A stretch of 64,000 nucleotides of DNA from Halarchaeum nitratireducens (GCF_014647155.1 NZ_BMOQ01000002.1:372001-436000), one strand, 5' to 3'; positions 52,571-61,717 are shown, counted from the first letter of the stretch. Notes: generated by a model from the letters alone, not told the origin. Made by a program: numbers and translations.

Positions 52571-53119
52571 ATGTCGAAAAGCCCCTCTGAATCCGAAATC
52601 GGTACCACTTCGTCAACTAACGGTGGCGTCCACGTCGCCGCCGTCACCGATCGCGCGGGGCGACAGCTCGACATCACCGGACATCGCGGTGTCCTCCCGG
52701 ACGGCGACGCGGACGCCCTCGCCGGGATGTACGGGACGTTCGGGTTCGAGGACCGCGCGCAGGGGCTCCCGCCGATGGGGCTCGACGCCGTCCGGTCATG
52801 GATCGAACGCCTCGGCGACCTCGGCGCCCAACACGTCCTCGTCGAGCACGACGGCGACCCCGTCGCCCACGCCGTCCTCGTCCCGGACGGCGACGCGCAC
52901 GAACTCGCCATCTTCGTCCAGCCCGACTATCAGGGCGCCCGCGTCGGGACGCACACGATGGAGGCGCTCTTCGAATACGGCCGCGAGCGCGGCGTCGAGA
53001 CGGTCTGGCTCCACGTCGAGAAATCCAACGGCCCCGCGGTATCGCTCTACCAGCACTACGACTTCGAGATCACGGAGGAGCGCGCCCTCGAATTCGAGAT
53101 GGAGCGCGACCTCGCCTGA
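52571..53119 (+). CDS. GNAT-family N-acetyltransferase
   Basis: 182 aa from ATG 52571 (an upstream in-frame ATG at 52517 exists). Acetyl-CoA motif A is VQPDYQGARVGTHTMEAL and the C-terminal KSNGPAVSLYQHYDFEI is typical for GNATs acting on amino groups of proteins or small molecules. Acceptor unknown. Its AT-rich upstream region holds the divergent promoters. Confidence 0.85.
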   Translation: MSKSPSESEIGTTSSTNGGVHVAAVTDRAGRQLDITGHRGVLPDGDADALAGMYGTFGFEDRAQGLPPMGLDAVRSWIERLGDLGAQHVLVEHDGDPVAHAVLVPDGDAHELAIFVQPDYQGARVGTHTMEALFEYGRERGVETVWLHVEKSNGPAVSLYQHYDFEITEERALEFEMERDLA

Positions 53120-53124
53120 TCGGA

Positions 53125-54141
53125 TCAGACCTCGATGACGACCTTCCCGGTGTGCTCGCCGTTCCAGACGTAGCGGTACGCCGCGGTCGCGTCCTCGAAG
53201 TCGAACATCCGATCGACGACCGGCTCGATCCCGTTCGCGTCGATCGCGCGCGCCATCCGGTCGAACGCCGCCCGACTCCCGACGCTCACGCCGCGCACGC
53301 TGCTCGCGTTCTCCAGGATCGCGCGCGGCGCGATCTCCGAGTTCGGGTCCGAGAGCACGCCGATGAGGTGCACCTCGCCGTTGTACCGCACCGCTCGGAG
53401 CGAGCGTTCGAGCGTGCCCGCCCCGCCGACCTCGACGACGTGATCGACGCCGACGCCGTCCGTCGCCTCCAGGACCGCTTCGTCCCACTCCGGGGTCTCC
53501 TCGTAGTTGATCGTCGCCTCGGCCCCGCGGGTCTCCGCGAGTTCGAGTTTCGCGTCGCTGGAGGACGTGACGATCGGGGTCGCGCCCGTCGCGTCCGCGA
53601 ACTGCAGGGCGAACGTCGAGACCCCGCCGGTCCCGAGACAGAGGACGCTCTCGCCCGCCGTCAGGTCGCCGTGCTCTTCGAGCGCCGTCCACGCCGTCAA
53701 CCCCGCGCACGTGAGCGTGCAGGCTTCCTCGTAGTCCAGCGACGCCGGCATCCGCGGCGTCGCGTCCGCCGGGAAGACCGCGTACTCCGCGAGCGTCCCC
53801 GGTCGGTTCCCGCCTGTCGCCGTGTGCGTCTTCTCCGGCGTCGCCGGGCCGTCCACCCAGTCGGGGAAGAACGGCGCGACGACCGGATCGCCGACTTCGA
53901 GGCGTTCGACGTCTTCGCCGACCTCGACGACGTCGCCCGCGCCGTCGCAGAGCGGTATCATCGGATACTCCTCGCCCGGATAGCCGAACTCCGTCGCCGC
54001 GATGGCGAGGTCGCGGTAGTTGAGCGAGGCCGCCTCGATCTCCACTAGCACCTCGTCGGGGCCGGGTTCGGGGCGTTCGCGCTCGACGATCTCCAGTCCC
54101 TGGAACTCGGGGTCGTGCTCTCGCAGTTCGTACGCGCGCAT
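53125..54141 (-). CDS. Zinc-type alcohol dehydrogenase/quinone reductase-like (MDR) oxidoreductase
   Basis: 338 aa from ATG 54139-54141. GroES-like N-terminal domain (SLNYRDLAIA, LCDGAGDVVEVG) and a Rossmann domain with LCLGTGGVSTFALQFA. The cysteine cluster for structural zinc and the usual catalytic Cys are missing (NYRD instead of CHTD), so it belongs to the zinc-free quinone oxidoreductase-like MDR branch and likely uses NADPH. Substrate unknown. Convergent with the acetyltransferase (5 nt). Confidence 0.87.
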   Translation of the reverse strand: MRAYELREHDPEFQGLEIVERERPEPGPDEVLVEIEAASLNYRDLAIAATEFGYPGEEYPMIPLCDGAGDVVEVGEDVERLEVGDPVVAPFFPDWVDGPATPEKTHTATGGNRPGTLAEYAVFPADATPRMPASLDYEEACTLTCAGLTAWTALEEHGDLTAGESVLCLGTGGVSTFALQFADATGATPIVTSSSDAKLELAETRGAEATINYEETPEWDEAVLEATDGVGVDHVVEVGGAGTLERSLRAVRYNGEVHLIGVLSDPNSEIAPRAILENASSVRGVSVGSRAAFDRMARAIDANGIEPVVDRMFDFEDATAAYRYVWNGEHTGKVVIEV

Positions 54142-54295
54142 ACGGGACGATGGACCGGACGGGGCTTGTAGCTCCGGGAGGTGTCGGAAACCACCGGCTC
54201 TGGTGACCCCCCGAAACCGCTCTCGGAGAGACGTTCGTCCTTTCACGCCCGGGCGCGTCGTACCCGGAGACTCCGAGCGCGTTTCAACAGAGCTA

Positions 54296-54970
54296 ATGAT
54301 CCGACGACGGGTGGTCTCCATGATGCCCTCCGACGATATCGAGCGGCCACCGGAAGCGCTCGACGTCGTGACGCGCTATCTCAGGCGAGAACGCCCCGTT
54401 AGCGCGCTCGTCGTCGTGCTCGCGGTGTCGCTGTTCCTCGGGACGTACCTCGCGACCTCACTGCTACCAGCGGTCGTCGTCGCGGCCGTCCTGCTCGTCA
54501 CCGCACGCTCTCCAGTCCTTCAATCGAGGGGGACGTTTCGACTCCGAACGGACGCGGAGCGTGACGCGGTCGTCGATGAGTTTACCGGCCCGATCCCGCC
54601 CGTGCTCGCACTTCAGTGGGGCGCGGCCGACGAGGTAACCACGGACGACGGCGTCGCTATCTACACCGTCTCGTACCTTTTCGGACTGCGCTCCGTCGCG
54701 GTGAGCGTCCGCACGCGAACGGACGCCGCACCAAACGGCGACTGTCTGGTCGAATCAGAGGTCACGGTAAACGCTCAGCCCTGGGCCACGTACACCTCGA
54801 CGATCGGTGAGACGAACGACCGTACCGTCATCGAGGTTGAATATACCTCGAATCGCCGCTTCGGCCTACGACGCATCCCCCAACAGCTCGTCGCGAACCG
54901 GTACCGCGACGACGCGCTCGCGGCGCAGGGATACACCGTCGTTGAGCGAGACGCGCACTTCGGTCTCTGA
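54296..54970 (+). CDS. Hypothetical membrane-anchored protein
   Basis: 224 aa from ATG 54296 (ATG 54320 also possible). No family recognised. Two close hydrophobic segments (about 39-72, SALVVVLAVSLFLG and LLPAVVVAAVLLV) would form a hairpin or anchor. The rest is a soluble beta-rich domain (VAIYTVSYLFGLRSVAVSV, TVIEVEYTSNRRFGLRRI). Codon use is slightly less GC-biased than its neighbours. Confidence 0.6.
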   Translation: MIRRRVVSMMPSDDIERPPEALDVVTRYLRRERPVSALVVVLAVSLFLGTYLATSLLPAVVVAAVLLVTARSPVLQSRGTFRLRTDAERDAVVDEFTGPIPPVLALQWGAADEVTTDDGVAIYTVSYLFGLRSVAVSVRTRTDAAPNGDCLVESEVTVNAQPWATYTSTIGETNDRTVIEVEYTSNRRFGLRRIPQQLVANRYRDDALAAQGYTVVERDAHFGL

Positions 54971-55125
54971 GCACGACGCCGATCGGTCATCCCTCGGTCA
55001 GCGCGACCGACCGACGGTGTGCGTGAACCGGGCGATGGTGCGCTCTCGGCGTCTGTCGGACGCTTCTTTACGGCTTCGACGGAGCCACACTATCACGATC
55101 GCCATCGACTCCGGACGAGCGTGGC

Positions 55126-55542
55126 TCAGCCCTCGGCGTCCACGACGGTGAGTTTGACGTGGTGAACGCCTTCGAGGGGACGGAGGCTGTCGAGGAGGGC
55201 CTCGATGCGCTCGCCGTCGCCCTCGACGGCGATGGATTCGAGGCAGAGGTGGTCGCTGAGGTGGACGTGGTGGACGGCGATGATGGTGTCCGCGAAGTCG
55301 TGCTGGAGGTCGGTCATGGCCGCGGCGACGCCGCTGTGGTCGTGATCGTAGAGGACGACGACGGTGCCGCTGAGCGCCCCGGCGAGCCCGGTCTGCCGAT
55401 TGAATTCGGTGACGAACGCCCGGAGCGCGTCGCGCGTCGCCTCCGAGCGGCTCGCGTAGTCCCCCGTCTCCACCACGTCGTCGAGGGTGTCGCGGAGGTC
55501 GGACGGGACGGTGACGCTCATTCGTTCGAGGCCGTCGCTCAT
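55126..55542 (-). CDS. nikR: Nickel-responsive regulator NikR
   Basis: Represses nickel uptake when Ni(II) is bound. 138 aa, standard size (or 131 from the second ATG at 55521). N-terminal ribbon-helix-helix RMSVTVPSDLRDTLDDVV and C-terminal ACT-like domain. The four nickel ligands of NikR have exact counterparts with the right spacing: His81, His92, His94 and Cys100 (VHHVHLSDHLC). Logical partner of the nickel-dependent urease 17 kb to the left, although no nickel transporter gene is in the window. Confidence 0.92.
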   Translation of the reverse strand: MSDGLERMSVTVPSDLRDTLDDVVETGDYASRSEATRDALRAFVTEFNRQTGLAGALSGTVVVLYDHDHSGVAAAMTDLQHDFADTIIAVHHVHLSDHLCLESIAVEGDGERIEALLDSLRPLEGVHHVKLTVVDAEG

Positions 55543-55597
55543 GACCGGTCGTTCGGTACTGGTCCGGTTAAGCGGTCCGCCTCGTCGCCGCGTGCCC

Positions 55598-56032
55598 CTA
55601 CTCGTGGTCGGTCGCGCGGACGACGAGGACGGGGACGTCGGCGCGGCGGAGGACGCGCTCGGTCGTACTGCCGAGAACGGCGCGCGCGGCGCCCTCGCGG
55701 CCGTGCGTCCCCATCACGACGAGGTCGATCGCGTTGTCGGCGACGTAGGAGAGGATCTCGTCCGCGGGGTCGCCCTCGGTGATCTCCGATTCGGCGCCGA
55801 GGCCGGCGCGGTGGGCCGCCCCCTCGATCGACGCGACGGCGTTCTCGCCCGTGACGCGGAGGTCGTCGTCCGGGAACGCGGCGTCACCGAGGCGCTTCCG
55901 GAGGCTCCCATCGACGACGTAGAGCGCGTGGACCGTCGCGCCGGCGCGTTCCGCGATGTCGAGCGCCTGCGTCACCGAATCCTGCACGCCGCCGCTCCCG
56001 TCCGTCGGCACGAGCACGTTCTCGTACGTCAC
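55598..56032 (-). CDS. Universal stress protein (UspA family)
   Basis: 144 aa from GTG 56030-56032. N-terminal VLVPTDGSGGVQDSV and the ATP-binding loop MGTHGREGAARAVLGSTTERVL (G-2x-G-9x-G-S/T) are complete, so it should bind ATP. Unlinked to the first USP by sequence details. Confidence 0.9.
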   Translation of the reverse strand: MTYENVLVPTDGSGGVQDSVTQALDIAERAGATVHALYVVDGSLRKRLGDAAFPDDDLRVTGENAVASIEGAAHRAGLGAESEITEGDPADEILSYVADNAIDLVVMGTHGREGAARAVLGSTTERVLRRADVPVLVVRATDHE

Positions 56033-56183
56033 ACCAGCTCACCCGTAGCGCTTCGTCGCACGGGCGTCCCTTCGCCGTCCCCGATGAAGTAGGTTGGGCT
56101 CGCGGCGCGCTCCCGACGCGCCGGTCCCGCCGCGCCCCGGGGCACCCCGAAATCGCCTTGCCTCCGCGGGCGCTAGTCGGGGC

Positions 56184-56792
56184 GTGCACGATCTGGACGA
56201 GACTGACCGGGAGATCCTCCGACTCCTCCACGCGGACGCGCGTCGACCGTACAGCGAGATCGCGGACGAGGTCGGCCTCTCCGGGCCCGCCGTTTCGGAT
56301 CGCGTCTCGCGGCTCCGGGAGGCGGGCGTCATCACTCGTTTCACCGTCGACGTCGACCGTTCGACGTTCGCGGACCGCGTGGCGTTCCTCGTCGACGTCG
56401 CCGTCGACCCCGGTCACGCCACGGACGTCTATGCGGGCCTGCGCGAGGCCGAGGGCACCCAACACGTCTATCGGAGCGCGGACGCGCGCGTCGTCGCGCA
56501 CGTCAGCCTCCCGAACGCGGACGTCGAGTCGTGGCTGGCGGACGCGCTCGACACGGCCGTCGTCGCCGACTACGACGTCTCCGTTCTCGCGGCCAGCGAC
56601 TGGACGAACGACCTCGCGGACGCGGATCTCGCCGTCGCCTGCGCGGAGTGCGGGAACACCGTCACGGACGAGGGGACGAGCGCGCGCCTCGGCGGCGAAC
56701 GCTATCGGTTCTGCTGTCCGACCTGCGAGGCGCGCTTCGTCGAGCGGTACGAGGAGCTCGCGGACGGGATCGACGGATCGGGAGAACCGTAG
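56184..56792 (+). CDS. Lrp/AsnC-type regulator with C-terminal TRASH metal-binding domain
   Basis: 202 aa from GTG 56184. N-terminal AsnC-type winged helix (LDETDREILRLLHADAR, then SGPAVSDRVSRLREAGVI), a middle ligand-type region, and a C-terminal TRASH finger with CAECGNTV and YRFCCPTCEARF. Archaeal regulators with this architecture respond to copper or related metals and control a nearby exporter/chaperone. Here an HMA chaperone and a YHS-containing permease lie 1-3 kb downstream, which fits. Confidence 0.87.
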   Translation: MHDLDETDREILRLLHADARRPYSEIADEVGLSGPAVSDRVSRLREAGVITRFTVDVDRSTFADRVAFLVDVAVDPGHATDVYAGLREAEGTQHVYRSADARVVAHVSLPNADVESWLADALDTAVVADYDVSVLAASDWTNDLADADLAVACAECGNTVTDEGTSARLGGERYRFCCPTCEARFVERYEELADGIDGSGEP

Positions 56793-56825
56793 CCCTCCCC
56801 TTTCTCCATCTTCCGGGTCGTCCCG

Positions 56826-57878
56826 CTAGTCGTCCGCGTCGGCCTCGACGTCGGCGTTTCGATCGTCGCCGTCCTCGTCGCCATCGCTCGATGCGTCTCC
56901 CGGCGCGTCTTCCGGCGTCGGGATCGTCACCTCCGGGAGGTTCGTTTCGATCTCCTCGCGTCGGTCCTCGAATCTCCCGGGGAGGACGAGGCGGCCGCCG
57001 AGGTCGTCGAGGGGTTCGTCGCTCGCGTAGCCCGGGTCGGACGTGGCGAGCTCGAAGAGGACGCCGTCGAACTCCCGGAAGTAGACGGAGCGGAACCAGT
57101 GGCGATCGATCTGCTGGGTGGGACGGAGCCCCATCGAGCGGACGGCGGTGCGCATCTCGTCCTGGTCGTCGTCCGTCGGCGTCTGGAAGGCGACGTGGTG
57201 GACGGTGCCGTGGCCCTGCCGGCTCGCGGCCACGGTCGGGAGGACGTCCACGTACGTGCCGACCGCGCCGGCGGCCGCGAAGCGCGTGCGCTCGTCGCCG
57301 GGGGTGTCGCTCGGGGACTGCTCGGTGCCGGCCCGTTCGAGCCCCATCGTTTCGAGGAGGTCCATCGTCCGGTCCGGATCGGTGAGCCAGAGCGTCACGG
57401 AGTGGAACCCCCGGATCGCGTGCTCGGCGGGGACGAACGCCTCCCACGGGACGGTCGGATCGTCGTCGGGGATCTCGACCGCGACGAGCTCGACCGGGAG
57501 GCCGTCCGGGTCGCGGAAGGGGAGGACGGTTTCGCCGAAGCGCTCCACCCGGTCGTCGTAGTCGACGCCGTAGTCGTCGAAGCGCGCCTCCCAGTAGTCG
57601 AGACTCCCCGCGGGGACGCGGAAGGCGGTCCGGGCGACCTGCCCGGATCCGACTTTCCCCCGTCGCATATCGCCCCACGGGAAGAACGTCATGCTCGTCC
57701 CGGGCGTCCCCTCCGCGTCCGCGAAGAAGAAGTGGTAGGTGCCCGGGTCGTCCTGATTGATCGAGCGCTTCACGAGGCGGAGGCCGAGCGTCTCCACCCA
57801 GAAGTCGAGGTTCTGTTGCGGGTCGCTCGCCACGCAGGTCACGTGGTGGATGCCCGGCGTCGGGTTCGGGTCTGCCAT
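56826..57878 (-). CDS. Ring-cleaving dioxygenase of the VOC superfamily (PcpA/LinE/MhqO-like)
   Basis: 350 aa from ATG 57876-57878. Two paired VOC modules; metal ligands would be His11/12 (GIHHVTCVA), His near 216 (GTVHHVAFQT) and Glu near 269 (VLFELATSDPG). The family opens hydroquinone-type rings or detoxifies quinones. A disordered acidic tail (about 315-350) is a haloarchaeal addition. Substrate class is by family resemblance only. Confidence 0.83.
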   Translation of the reverse strand: MADPNPTPGIHHVTCVASDPQQNLDFWVETLGLRLVKRSINQDDPGTYHFFFADAEGTPGTSMTFFPWGDMRRGKVGSGQVARTAFRVPAGSLDYWEARFDDYGVDYDDRVERFGETVLPFRDPDGLPVELVAVEIPDDDPTVPWEAFVPAEHAIRGFHSVTLWLTDPDRTMDLLETMGLERAGTEQSPSDTPGDERTRFAAAGAVGTYVDVLPTVAASRQGHGTVHHVAFQTPTDDDQDEMRTAVRSMGLRPTQQIDRHWFRSVYFREFDGVLFELATSDPGYASDEPLDDLGGRLVLPGRFEDRREEIETNLPEVTIPTPEDAPGDASSDGDEDGDDRNADVEADADD

Positions 57879-57986
57879 AGGTACTCGAAGGAGCGCGAGC
57901 GCCTTCAAAGCGCGCTAACCCCGACGTCACCGCCCCGATCCGGGGTCGATTCGCGTGTCGGCGCGACCCCGGCACCCGCCGCGCGC

Positions 57987-59417
57987 TCAGTCGACCGCGA
58001 CGTCCCCGCCTTCGCGGCCGTACGCGTGTTCCCCCTCGTGGTGATCGTGAGCGTGTTCCTCGTCGTGACCGTGATCGTGGCCGTGGCCGCCGCCCCCGCC
58101 GCCGTCCGTCGCGCCGTCGCCCGTCCGGTGGAGCCAGTAGAGGACGGCGAAGACGACGACGGCGATCGCGTTCAGCGCCGCCTTGTAGTTGAGCTCGATG
58201 TGCAACTCCGTCACGGTCACCGTCGCCGGATCGGGGACGAAGACGATCCCGGTGAGGCCGTGGAGCGCGACGAAGACGCCGTGGAGCAGGGCGCCGGTGA
58301 CGACCGCGGCGACGAAGATGAGGGCTGAGAGGACGGCCGCGAACGTCCCGCCGTAGTACTCCCGGTACGCCTCCACGATCGGCGGGATGACGAGATCCGC
58401 GTAGATGTAGGAGAGGACGCCGCCGAAGGGGAGCCCCTTCGTGTAGAGCAACGCGCCGAAGGGGACGTTGCCGACGGAGCAGACGAAGGTGACGACGCCG
58501 ACGACCGCACCGAGGAGCGCCATCGAGACGACGGTGATCGCGGGCGAGCCGAGGACCTCGGCGCCGAAGAGCGCCGTCCAGACGGACTGGGGGACGAAGC
58601 CGGCGAGGATCCCGGCGAAGACGAAGCCGAGCGCGATCTCGTCGTAGAGCATCCCCCACTCCTTCCACTGCTTGTCGGCGAGGTCGCGCCAGCCCGCGAG
58701 CGACGTCGCGCGCTCCCGGATCGTCGTGTTCGCGGCCTCGGGGTCCCACGACTCCACGCACGAGCGCGAGCAGAAGTAGTAGGTCGTCCCCTCGACCTCG
58801 CGGGTGTACTCCGTCTCGTCGGGGTCGACGTCCATCCCGCAGTTCGGACAGCTGACGGTGTCGTCGTCGTCCGTCGCGTGCTCGCGGGCGCGTTCGAGGA
58901 GGTCGTCGGGGACGAGGTAGCGGAAGGCGAGCGCGAGGAGGACGATGAGGACGAGGCCGCCGAGGAAGTCCGCGAGGACGAACTGCCAGCCGAGCAGCAG
59001 CCAGATGACGAAGCCGATCTCGATGACGAGGTTCGTCGAGGCGAACATGAACGCGCCGAGGCTCGCGCCGGCGCTCGCGCCCTTCTTGTAGAGGTTCTTC
59101 GCGGTGGCGATCGCGGAGTAGCTACACGAGGAGGAGACGAAGCCGAAGAACGTCCCGAGCGCGAGTTCGCGCGGGCCGTCGCCCGCGAGGTGGTCGGCGA
59201 TGTCGTCCGAGTCCACCCACGCCTCGACGCCGCCCGCGATGGCGAAGCCGAAGACGAGCGCCCACCACGTGATCCACACCATCGCGGCGGTCGTGCTCGC
59301 GGCCTCGATCGCCCCGTCGAGGAGGAAGGCGTCGAGCGGCTTCGTCGTCGCTATCGCGCCGACGACGACGACCAGTACGGCCATTCCGGCGAGTATCAGG
59401 TAGTCGCGCGTGTCCAT
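57987..59417 (-). CDS. DUF318-type permease with YHS/TRASH insert and His-rich tail
   Basis: 476 aa membrane protein. Hydrophobic segments in two halves (about 5-180 and 255-430). Between them is a soluble metal-binding insert with SCPNCGMDVDPDE and TTYYFCSRSCVESWD. The tail (about 435-476) is rich in His-Asp. The fold resembles ArsP/YraQ permeases, which export organoarsenicals or metals. The metal-binding insert plus neighbouring TRASH regulator and HMA chaperone suggest a metal or metalloid efflux role, by context. Confidence 0.82.
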   Translation of the reverse strand: MDTRDYLILAGMAVLVVVVGAIATTKPLDAFLLDGAIEAASTTAAMVWITWWALVFGFAIAGGVEAWVDSDDIADHLAGDGPRELALGTFFGFVSSSCSYSAIATAKNLYKKGASAGASLGAFMFASTNLVIEIGFVIWLLLGWQFVLADFLGGLVLIVLLALAFRYLVPDDLLERAREHATDDDDTVSCPNCGMDVDPDETEYTREVEGTTYYFCSRSCVESWDPEAANTTIRERATSLAGWRDLADKQWKEWGMLYDEIALGFVFAGILAGFVPQSVWTALFGAEVLGSPAITVVSMALLGAVVGVVTFVCSVGNVPFGALLYTKGLPFGGVLSYIYADLVIPPIVEAYREYYGGTFAAVLSALIFVAAVVTGALLHGVFVALHGLTGIVFVPDPATVTVTELHIELNYKAALNAIAVVVFAVLYWLHRTGDGATDGGGGGGHGHDHGHDEEHAHDHHEGEHAYGREGGDVAVD

Positions 59418-59528
59418 CGGTGACGTTCGTGCTGGGCGGATCGGCGGTCGGTTCTCCCGTCGACGCGCGACGACGGCCGGCGCGACGGGGCGTTCTGCGG
59501 ACCGGTGGCGGTCGACTCGCGGCCGGCG

Positions 59529-59726
59529 TTACGCCGAGGCCTCGTAGCCGGCCTCGTCGACGGCGGCGACGACTGCGTCGTCGTCCGGCTCGCCCTCGAC
59601 GACGAGCGTGTCCGCCTCGTTGTCGGCCTCGGCGTCTTCGACCCCGTCGAGCTCGCCCACCGCGTCCTCGACGCTCTGCTCGCAGTGGTCACACGACATT
59701 CCCGTGACGGTGTAGGTCTTCGTCAT
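59529..59726 (-). CDS. HMA-domain copper chaperone-like protein
   Basis: 65 aa from ATG 59724-59726, one complete heavy-metal-associated domain. The metal site is GMSCDHC (Cys12, Cys15). Equivalent free-standing proteins (CopZ) carry Cu(I) to exporters. The partner ATPase is not in the window; the permease gene 112 nt downstream is the nearest candidate. Confidence 0.92.
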   Translation of the reverse strand: MTKTYTVTGMSCDHCEQSVEDAVGELDGVEDAEADNEADTLVVEGEPDDDAVVAAVDEAGYEASA

Positions 59727-59925
59727 GACGGATACTCGTAGGGTGGCCCCACTTACGCCGTTTGCGCCTTCGGAAGCGAACTCCGATCGGCGTTCGGCTT
59801 CGGATTCCCAACTCGATCGGTGCGCCGCGATGTCGTCTGTGCCGTCCGACGATCGACGATGCCGATGCACGCGGCCGTGGCTGGGCGCCCCCGCCGACTT
59901 TGACGCTGGCGCGCGAAGGCAAGTC

Positions 59926-60483
59926 ATGGGCTTTCACACGTTCGACACCGAGAAGGCCGCGGCCCTCGAGGACGCGGCCGACCGCTACCGCTACTGTTCG
60001 CGCGAGGAGCTTCTCGGGTCGCTCGCTCCCGATCCCGGAGCCGCCGTCGCCGACCTCGGAAGCGGGACGGGGTTCTACGCGGACGACGTCGCCCCCTTCG
60101 TCGGGACGCTGCACGCGGTCGACGTCCAACCCGAGATGCATGACTACTACCGCGAGAAGGGAGTCGCCTCGAACGTCGACCTCGTCGCCGCTGCCGTCGG
60201 TGATCTGCCGTTCGCCGACGACGCCCTCGACGGCGCGTACGGCACCATGACGTTCCACGAGTTCGCGGACGAGGCGAGCGTCGCCGAGCTCGCGCGGGTC
60301 TGCCGACCCGGGGCTCGCCTCGTTGTCGTCGACTGGAGCGCCGCCGGCGCGGGGGAGACCGGCCCGCCGCTGAGCGAGCGTTACGATGCCGACGCGGCCG
60401 CGACGATGCTCGCCGACGCCGGCTTCGACGTCGAACGCGCGGACGAGCGCGTCGAGACCCTCGCCGTCACCGCGATCCGGTAG
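59926..60483 (+). CDS. Class I SAM-dependent methyltransferase
   Basis: 185 aa from ATG 59926. Motif I VADLGSGTGFYADDVA, acidic residue in HAVDVQPEMHDYY, and CRPGARLVVVDW. Member of the Methyltransf_11 group. Metal-associated arsenite methyltransferases carry conserved cysteines, which are lacking here; target unknown. Confidence 0.82.
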   Translation: MGFHTFDTEKAAALEDAADRYRYCSREELLGSLAPDPGAAVADLGSGTGFYADDVAPFVGTLHAVDVQPEMHDYYREKGVASNVDLVAAAVGDLPFADDALDGAYGTMTFHEFADEASVAELARVCRPGARLVVVDWSAAGAGETGPPLSERYDADAAATMLADAGFDVERADERVETLAVTAIR

Positions 60484-60514
60484 CTCCTCCGTTCCGCCGG
60501 GCTACTCGGTCCCG

Positions 60515-60985
60515 TCAGTCCTCGACGTCGACGACTTCGACCTCGAACGTCAGCGTCTCGCCCGCCAGCTCCGGGTTGAAGTCCACGCGGACCGTCTCCT
60601 CGTCGACGTGCACGACCTCGCCCTGCTGGCCGTTCTGCGCCTGCAGGTACGCGCCCTCCTCGGGCGTCTCGCCCAGCATCCCGCGCAGCTCGTCCGTCTC
60701 GAACTCCTGTACCGCCTCCTCGCTCCACTCGCCGTACGCCTCCTCCGGCGGGATCTCGAACGTCTCCGCGTCGCCCGCCGAAAGGCCGCGCAGGCCGTCC
60801 TCCATGCCCTCGATGACCGCGCCGGCCCCGACTTCGACCGTCAGCGGGTCGTAGTCGCGCTCCGGTTGGGCGTCCGCCAGTCCCTCCTCGGCCGCGACGT
60901 CCTCGCGCGAGGTGTCGAAGACCGTGCCGTCGTCCAGTCGTCCAGTGTACTCGAACGTGACCGTGTTGCCGTCGGTGATACTCAC
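60515..60985 (-). CDS. FKBP-type peptidyl-prolyl isomerase, SlyD-like
   Basis: 156 aa from GTG 60983-60985. FKBP core EYTGRLDDGTVFDTS, GAGAVIEGMEDGLRGLSAGD and PPEEAYGE, interrupted by a chaperone-like insert (about 85-135), the SlyD/archaeal FKBP arrangement. The His-rich nickel tail of bacterial SlyD is absent. Assists folding in the cytosol. Confidence 0.9.
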   Translation of the reverse strand: MSITDGNTVTFEYTGRLDDGTVFDTSREDVAAEEGLADAQPERDYDPLTVEVGAGAVIEGMEDGLRGLSAGDAETFEIPPEEAYGEWSEEAVQEFETDELRGMLGETPEEGAYLQAQNGQQGEVVHVDEETVRVDFNPELAGETLTFEVEVVDVED

Positions 60986-61065
60986 ACTCGGGAGAGTGCC
61001 CCCACGCGGAAAAGCGATGGTATCGAGGCGCGCCGCGGGCACCGTGCGCCGCGACGCCAGTCCTT

Positions 61066-61497
61066 ATGCCCGCGGCCGTCCCAGTCGCCGATGTGAACCA
61101 CGATGACGACGTCGCCGCCATCGAGCGACTCAAACACCGGTACGCGTACCGCATCGACGACGGTGACTACGACGCGTGGGTCGCCCTCTTCACCGACGAC
61201 GGCCGCTTCTGTGGCGACGACGGAACGGCCTTCGAGGGCCACGAGGAACTCCGGACGTTCGCCACCGAGGTCTTCGACGACGCGTACGTCGAGACCGCCC
61301 ACACCCTGACGAACGGCGTCGTCGACGTCGAGGGCGACACGGCTACGGGCCGCTGGTACCTCGCGCTCTACCAGGAGACCGCCGACGGCGAGACCGCCGT
61401 CCAGCAGGCCACCTACGAGGACGCCTTCGAGCGCGTCGACGACACGTGGCGAATCGCCGACGTCGACCTCACCTACGGCGTCCGACTGCCGCGCTGA
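61066..61497 (+). CDS. SnoaL-like (NTF2-fold) protein
   Basis: 143 aa from ATG 61066, or 134 aa from GTG 61093. The CTTATG element at 61062 sits about 29 nt before the GTG and supports the shorter form. NTF2-like cone fold with LKHRYAYRIDDGDYDAWVAL and FTDDGRF, the pattern of SnoaL_4 proteins such as dehydratases and ring-hydroxylating dioxygenase small subunits. Function unknown. Confidence 0.8.
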   Translation: MPAAVPVADVNHDDDVAAIERLKHRYAYRIDDGDYDAWVALFTDDGRFCGDDGTAFEGHEELRTFATEVFDDAYVETAHTLTNGVVDVEGDTATGRWYLALYQETADGETAVQQATYEDAFERVDDTWRIADVDLTYGVRLPR

Positions 61498-61529
61498 ATC
61501 GGGATTTCAGGCGACGACGGTGTCGCGCC

Positions 61530-61551
61530 CACACACCCGACACCGAGTGAA
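61530..61551 (-). repeat. Iteron 1 (reverse)
   Basis: Four mismatches from the consensus whose core is TCACTCGTTGTGGGGTGTGT; reverse orientation. Confidence 0.55.
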
Positions 61552-61585
61552 AGAACGATAGTCCGAGTCGTGTCCGACCTACCTG

Positions 61586-61607
61586 GTCACTCGTTGTGGG
61601 GTGTGTC
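61586..61607 (+). repeat. Iteron 2 (forward)
   Basis: Identical over 22 nt to iteron 5; core TCACTCGTTGTGGGGTGTGT. Confidence 0.75.
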
Positions 61608-61641
61608 TGGCGGCAGTGCATCACTCCCTTCGACCCCGTCA

Positions 61642-61663
61642 GTCACTCGTTATGAGCTGTGTC
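61642..61663 (+). repeat. Iteron 3 (forward)
   Basis: Three mismatches from iteron 2 (TTATGAGCTG in place of TTGTGGGGTG). Confidence 0.65.
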
Positions 61664-61695
61664 TCCACTCACGCCTTTTCGCCTCTCAACGACGG

Positions 61696-61717
61696 GACAC
61701 ACCGGACACCGAGTGAC
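61696..61717 (-). repeat. Iteron 4 (reverse)
   Basis: Reverse complement has three mismatches from iteron 2. Confidence 0.65.
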
